This document shows positions 61,035 through 64,000 of a DNA stretch of 64,000 nucleotides, piece after piece (position 1 is the first letter of the stretch; the number at the start of each line of letters is the position of its first letter). A model generated the notes under the pieces. That model worked only from the letters and a program-made list of their open reading frames with translations. It ran no database searches and was not told where the DNA came from. The translations under genes and the position numbers were made by a program. Location of the stretch: positions 71,480-135,479 of the forward strand of contig JANLPQ010000084.1 of assembly GCA_031367325.1 (NCBI GenBank), in the 5' to 3' direction. This DNA is from JAAFIP01 sp031367325. GTDB lineage: Bacteria > Pseudomonadota > Gammaproteobacteria > Burkholderiales > Burkholderiaceae_C.

Positions 61035-61346
61035 TTAGTTTGCTGCTACGCGTAGCAGCCCACTGCAGGCAAGTACATGCGGTTCGGGTGCGCTGCGCAC
61101 GATGTGGACGGTGAATTTATGATCTGTAGTGCTGGTACTGATCACATCGATAACTATCTTGTCACTGGGCACAACTGCTGCAGAAAATTTGACGTTGTTG
61201 ATAGTGCATTGATCCAGCGGTAGGCCCAATTGGGTTTGGGCCAAATGCATCACGCGCTCTAGCAGCAACACACCGGGCAAGATGGGCTGCCCTGGAAAGT
61301 GGCCCGCAAAGCAGGGGTGGTCAGCAGGAATGTCTAAAGTATGCAT
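61035..61346 (-). CDS. FabZ-like dehydratase (ApeI-type), aryl polyene cluster
   Basis: 103 residues, shorter than FabZ (about 150). DHPCFAGHFPGQPILPGVLL with LERVM has the catalytic His and a Glu at the expected distance, followed by a beta sheet. It is a compact hot-dog domain and would dehydrate hydroxyacyl-ACP intermediates. It lies between the acyltransferase and the AMP-dependent synthetase. Confidence 0.8.
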   Translation of the reverse strand: MHTLDIPADHPCFAGHFPGQPILPGVLLLERVMHLAQTQLGLPLDQCTINNVKFSAAVVPSDKIVIDVISTSTTDHKFTVHIVRSAPEPHVLACSGLLRVAAN

Positions 61347-61361
61347 CGATGGGTTTAAGAG

Positions 61362-62702
61362 CTAATCGGTCACGGCCGTTTTAACTAACGCCAGTAAAAC
61401 TTCGCGTGGCAATTTACTGGTACCGTTGCGCGGCAAGCTGTCCAGTAACCTTAATGGGCGCGGTAAGAATGCTGTAGCAATCCTTCGGCGCAACTCGGCC
61501 AGCAACGTGTCTGTGGTGTGCTCAGGCGCTACGGCCACCGCCGCAAGGCGTGCGGTGTTGCCTACGCCTTCTGTGGCTTCGCTTTGCACAATAAAGGCAC
61601 CGTCAAGTACGCCGGGTATGGATAAAAGCTGGTGGTTTAAATAGTCTAGCGTGGTGCTTTTGCCGGCAATGTTGACCATGTCGGCGGTTCTGCCGTGCAG
61701 TATAAAAACATGCTCTGTTTTAAGCTCCAGCACGTCATTCACAGGCATGTGGCCCTCTACCTGCAGGCCGCTGGCAATGGATGTGCCGTCTGCTTGGTGG
61801 ATGCTGATGCCGTCAAACGTGGTCCAGTCTGCCGTAGCGGTAGTGCGCCGTGTGGCCAATTGCCCAGTTTCGGTGCTGCCATAAATCTCTAGCAGTCGCG
61901 CATGGGTCTTTTGTTCCGCCTGCAGTGCCAGTGGCGTGGCCAGTGGTGCGGTAGCACACACCAGCAGATCAATAGCTGAAGGGGACTGCACTTCAGTGAT
62001 AAATGCGCGCAAATGAAACGGCGTGGTCACCAAAGCGCGCGGTCGGGGCGTGTGGGCCATGGCGCGTTCAATGTCTGCCGGGTAAAAAGGCTTGCCTGCA
62101 TCGAATGCGCTAGCGTTTTGCAGCGCGATCAAAACAGTAGATTCAAACCCATACATATGCTGCGGTGGCACGGTACCCACAATGGTGTAGCCGCTGCCCG
62201 CCACAATGCCTAGCCGCGCACCTTCGCTTCGCACGTTTACCACCAGCTTGCCCCAAGTTTTGCGGTAAGGTACAGGCAAGCCAGTACTACCCGAGGTAAA
62301 AACATAGGCCGCCACATGGTCGGCGGCAATCATCGGCACTGCTGCTGTGCTGTCCACAGGTGCTTTCAGCAGCCAATCGCTCAGCTGCACTTGTGGCAGA
62401 GCGATAGGGCATGTGGGCTCATCAGTCAGGCAATACAGCGCCTCGTGGGACCGGGCTAGGCTGGCGATGAGTTCTTCAGTATGGGTAGAGGGCAACAGAC
62501 AGCTTTGGCCACGCACCAGTGCCGCGCCAAAACCCACAGCAAAAGCATAGCGATCTTGGCAAGCCAACAGCACATATTTACCTTGTGGCAAACGCTGCGC
62601 GCAATGCTGCACATCTGCAAGGTACTGGGCCGCAGAGATGGCATTGTGGTGGCGGTAAGCGATAGGGGCGCTTAACTGGGAATGGGTGATCAAAGGCAGC
62701 AT
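61362..62702 (-). CDS. AMP-dependent acyl-ACP synthetase (ApeH-type), aryl polyene cluster
   Basis: 446 residues from ATG 62702 (the frame opens further upstream inside the neighbouring gene). YVFTSGSTGLPVPYRKTW is the AMP-binding loop, EIYGSTETGQLATRRT the core motif, GRTADMVNIAGKST the hinge, and LPRNGTSKLPREVLL has the C-terminal catalytic Lys. It would load hydroxybenzoate onto the ACP, starting the polyene. Shorter than most synthetases (about 500). Confidence 0.85.
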   Translation of the reverse strand: MLPLITHSQLSAPIAYRHHNAISAAQYLADVQHCAQRLPQGKYVLLACQDRYAFAVGFGAALVRGQSCLLPSTHTEELIASLARSHEALYCLTDEPTCPIALPQVQLSDWLLKAPVDSTAAVPMIAADHVAAYVFTSGSTGLPVPYRKTWGKLVVNVRSEGARLGIVAGSGYTIVGTVPPQHMYGFESTVLIALQNASAFDAGKPFYPADIERAMAHTPRPRALVTTPFHLRAFITEVQSPSAIDLLVCATAPLATPLALQAEQKTHARLLEIYGSTETGQLATRRTTATADWTTFDGISIHQADGTSIASGLQVEGHMPVNDVLELKTEHVFILHGRTADMVNIAGKSTTLDYLNHQLLSIPGVLDGAFIVQSEATEGVGNTARLAAVAVAPEHTTDTLLAELRRRIATAFLPRPLRLLDSLPRNGTSKLPREVLLALVKTAVTD

Positions 62703-62715
62703 GGGTAGGATGCGG

Positions 62716-63471
62716 TCAAGGTTTGTCAGGTGCGCCGGGGGCAGACGGCACGGCAGTGCGGTGCTGTTGGTACGCATCAAAGCCCTGCTTCATGCTGGCA
62801 TGGTCAAAATCTTTGAACAAAATCTTGCGCAGTGCATATTCGCCCACAAAAAACGCGGCCACAGACGGCCACTGCAATAGCACGCCAAATGCAGACCATA
62901 CCGCAATAGGCGCCGCCACAAACAGAATGATTGATACCACGCAGGTGATGACAAAAAACGCCGTCCAAGCCACCGTCACCTTGCGCGCGTACGCCTCAAT
63001 CTCAGCAGGTAAACGGGTGTGCACCATGCGTGCAAACGTGACCACCAACGGCGTAGCACCTGCTGCCAAGGTGTGGCCAAACACCCAAGCCAGCAGCGCG
63101 TTGGTACCCACATGCTGTGCAAAATACAAGGCCTGTGCGTTCGACAAGAAAAATGGCCAAGCCAGCCACAAAAATAAGGCTACAGGCACTATGGCTAAAA
63201 AAGCAGCCACGCCGTAACGCGCTGCCAGACTGCCAGATTTATTCACGAATAAGCGCCGAACCACCCACTGAAAAACAAAGCCTATCAACAGCAGCGCGGG
63301 AATACCCAAAGCCAGCGCGGCAGCAATGGCCTGCCCGTTGGGCAAGATCAACGCAAAATGGCTGGCCAGCGCGTACGCAGCCACCAGCATCAAAATCAAA
63401 GCGCCTTTGAGCAAACCTGTCGTCCTTGAAGCCAGCGCTTGGGGGCGTTTACTTAGTGCGTTCTTGCGCAA
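62716..63471 (-). CDS. COG4648-type membrane protein, aryl polyene cluster
   Basis: 251 residues with about seven hydrophobic helices; RKILFKDFDHASMKQGFDAY near the C-terminus. Matches the size and place of the conserved membrane protein that accompanies the ACP and synthetase genes of aryl polyene clusters. Its exact task in pigment handling is unknown. The start overlaps the ACP end by 23 bases. Confidence 0.7.
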   Translation of the reverse strand: MRKNALSKRPQALASRTTGLLKGALILMLVAAYALASHFALILPNGQAIAAALALGIPALLLIGFVFQWVVRRLFVNKSGSLAARYGVAAFLAIVPVALFLWLAWPFFLSNAQALYFAQHVGTNALLAWVFGHTLAAGATPLVVTFARMVHTRLPAEIEAYARKVTVAWTAFFVITCVVSIILFVAAPIAVWSAFGVLLQWPSVAAFFVGEYALRKILFKDFDHASMKQGFDAYQQHRTAVPSAPGAPDKP

Positions 63472-63745
63472 TGTAGGCGCTTAGCGCGCGGATAGAGGCA
63501 AAGCTTTCCACGTTGCGTGGGTCGTCCGAGCGCATTTGAAAGCCATAGCGCTTAGACACCGCCAAGGCAATTTCTAAAATATCAATAGAGTCCAAGCCCA
63601 ACCCGTCGCCATACAGAGGCGTGTCAGCCGTGACTTCTTCAGGCTTGACTTCGAGGTTCAGCGCGCTAATCAGCAACGCGATCACTTCTTTTTCAAGTTC
63701 AGGCTGCGGTACGGCCAGGGGAGCTGTTGCGGTAGAAGATTCCAT
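63449..63745 (-). CDS. Acyl carrier protein 2, aryl polyene cluster
   Basis: 98 residues. ALNLEVKPEEVTADTPLYGD then GLGLDSIDILEIALAVSKRY carries the Ser for phosphopantetheine. The N-terminus has an Ala/Pro/Thr-rich leader. It is probably the ACP loaded by the synthetase at 61362. It begins the last minus-strand operon, divergent from the glycosyltransferase start 200 bases away. Confidence 0.9.
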   Translation of the reverse strand: MESSTATAPLAVPQPELEKEVIALLISALNLEVKPEEVTADTPLYGDGLGLDSIDILEIALAVSKRYGFQMRSDDPRNVESFASIRALSAYIAQERTK

Positions 63746-63944
63746 TAAACTTAACCTATGGTGTGAGCTGGGCGGGTAGTGGGGTTGTCGTTACAGCGCC
63801 AACCTGATAATTTTGCTTGGCATAAAGCTACCTATGCCAATAACAGCATTTTATCATTCACTGTCTGTTTTTACCTTCGCCTGGGTGTGTGCAACAACCC
63901 TCGGTGTAGCTACTTTTTGCCTCTAGCCGTCACGATTTTTAACT

Positions 63945-64000
63945 ATGAACGTCACCCCTTCAAGCACCCATTTGGTACTGATCCCCTGTTACAACCCCGG
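63945..64000 (+). CDS. Glycosyltransferase family 2 (start only, partial)
   Basis: ATG at 63945 opens MNVTPSSTHLVLIPCYNPG, the VIPxYNPG start typical of family 2 glycosyltransferases, cut by the window edge. Aryl polyene clusters carry a glycosyltransferase gene, so the cluster probably continues to the right. Confidence 0.6.
   Translation, partial: MNVTPSSTHLVLIPCYNP

Overview
The window is chromosomal DNA of a betaproteobacterium, most likely Burkholderiales/Comamonadaceae (Rhodoferax-like; genus not proven). Reasons: a DUF3567 protein typical of Burkholderiales, the order thiL-pgpA-cinA and trpE-trpG-trpD, an ArgP/ArgO-type regulator-exporter pair, moderately high GC, and many copies of a short interspersed repeat with the core AGCTGCTTGAGCAG. 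Genes are dense on both strands. I saw no rRNA, tRNA or CRISPR.

1-9.5 kb: metabolic and conserved hypothetical genes: a DUF2927/Sel1 protein running off the left edge, an omega-aminotransferase, a ChaN-like lipoprotein, DUF3567, DUF3108, IclR beside an FAH-family hydrolase, DUF1415, a methyltransferase, and a Phd/PIN toxin-antitoxin pair with a perfect palindrome upstream. 9.5-11.65 kb: an AT-rich accessory patch with a HEPN-like protein and a multi-zinc-finger protein of unknown role. 11.7-22.4 kb: a B12-binding-type radical SAM protein, ArgP/ArgO, LysR plus CoA-transferase, a haloacid dehalogenase, malate synthase G, a small phosphatase, and a second TA locus whose PIN toxin is frameshifted. 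22.5-27.2 kb: an M48 lipoprotein protease, then LemA with two TPM-domain proteins. 27.2-27.9 kb holds two structured hairpin elements. 27.9-32.8 kb: a fluoroacetate-dehalogenase-like hydrolase and a LysR-linked set (membrane protein, Acg-like oxidoreductase, MipA).

32.8-44.2 kb: cinA, pgpA, thiL, apaG, rpe, gph, then the tryptophan cluster: a candidate attenuator leader peptide with two Trp codons, trpE, trpG, a LysE-family exporter, threonine aldolase and trpD. Two related inverted-repeat elements sit in this cluster. One carries a GxxExxY/PD-(D/E)XK-like ORF between trpE and trpG. The other is a 215-bp MITE-like copy before trpD, with a possible target duplication.

44.2-64 kb: a complete-looking aryl polyene (xanthomonadin/flexirubin-type) pathway. 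A chorismatase would make the hydroxybenzoate starter. An acyl-ACP synthetase, two ACPs, ketosynthases with a chain-length factor, a ketoreductase and three hot-dog dehydratases would build the polyene. A methyltransferase and a flavin enzyme carrying both halogenase motifs would tailor it. Acyltransferases, a LolA-like carrier, an MMPL exporter, PAP2, a deacetylase, a hydrolase, MipA and a glycosyltransferase (cut by the right edge) would attach and export it to the outer membrane. trpE/trpG and the chorismatase draw on the same chorismate pool.

The most unusual structural signals are the short repeat, which lies in frame inside four coding regions; the GxxExxY element with its MITE relative; and the paired hairpins with a constant core, covarying arms and a conserved wobble pair.
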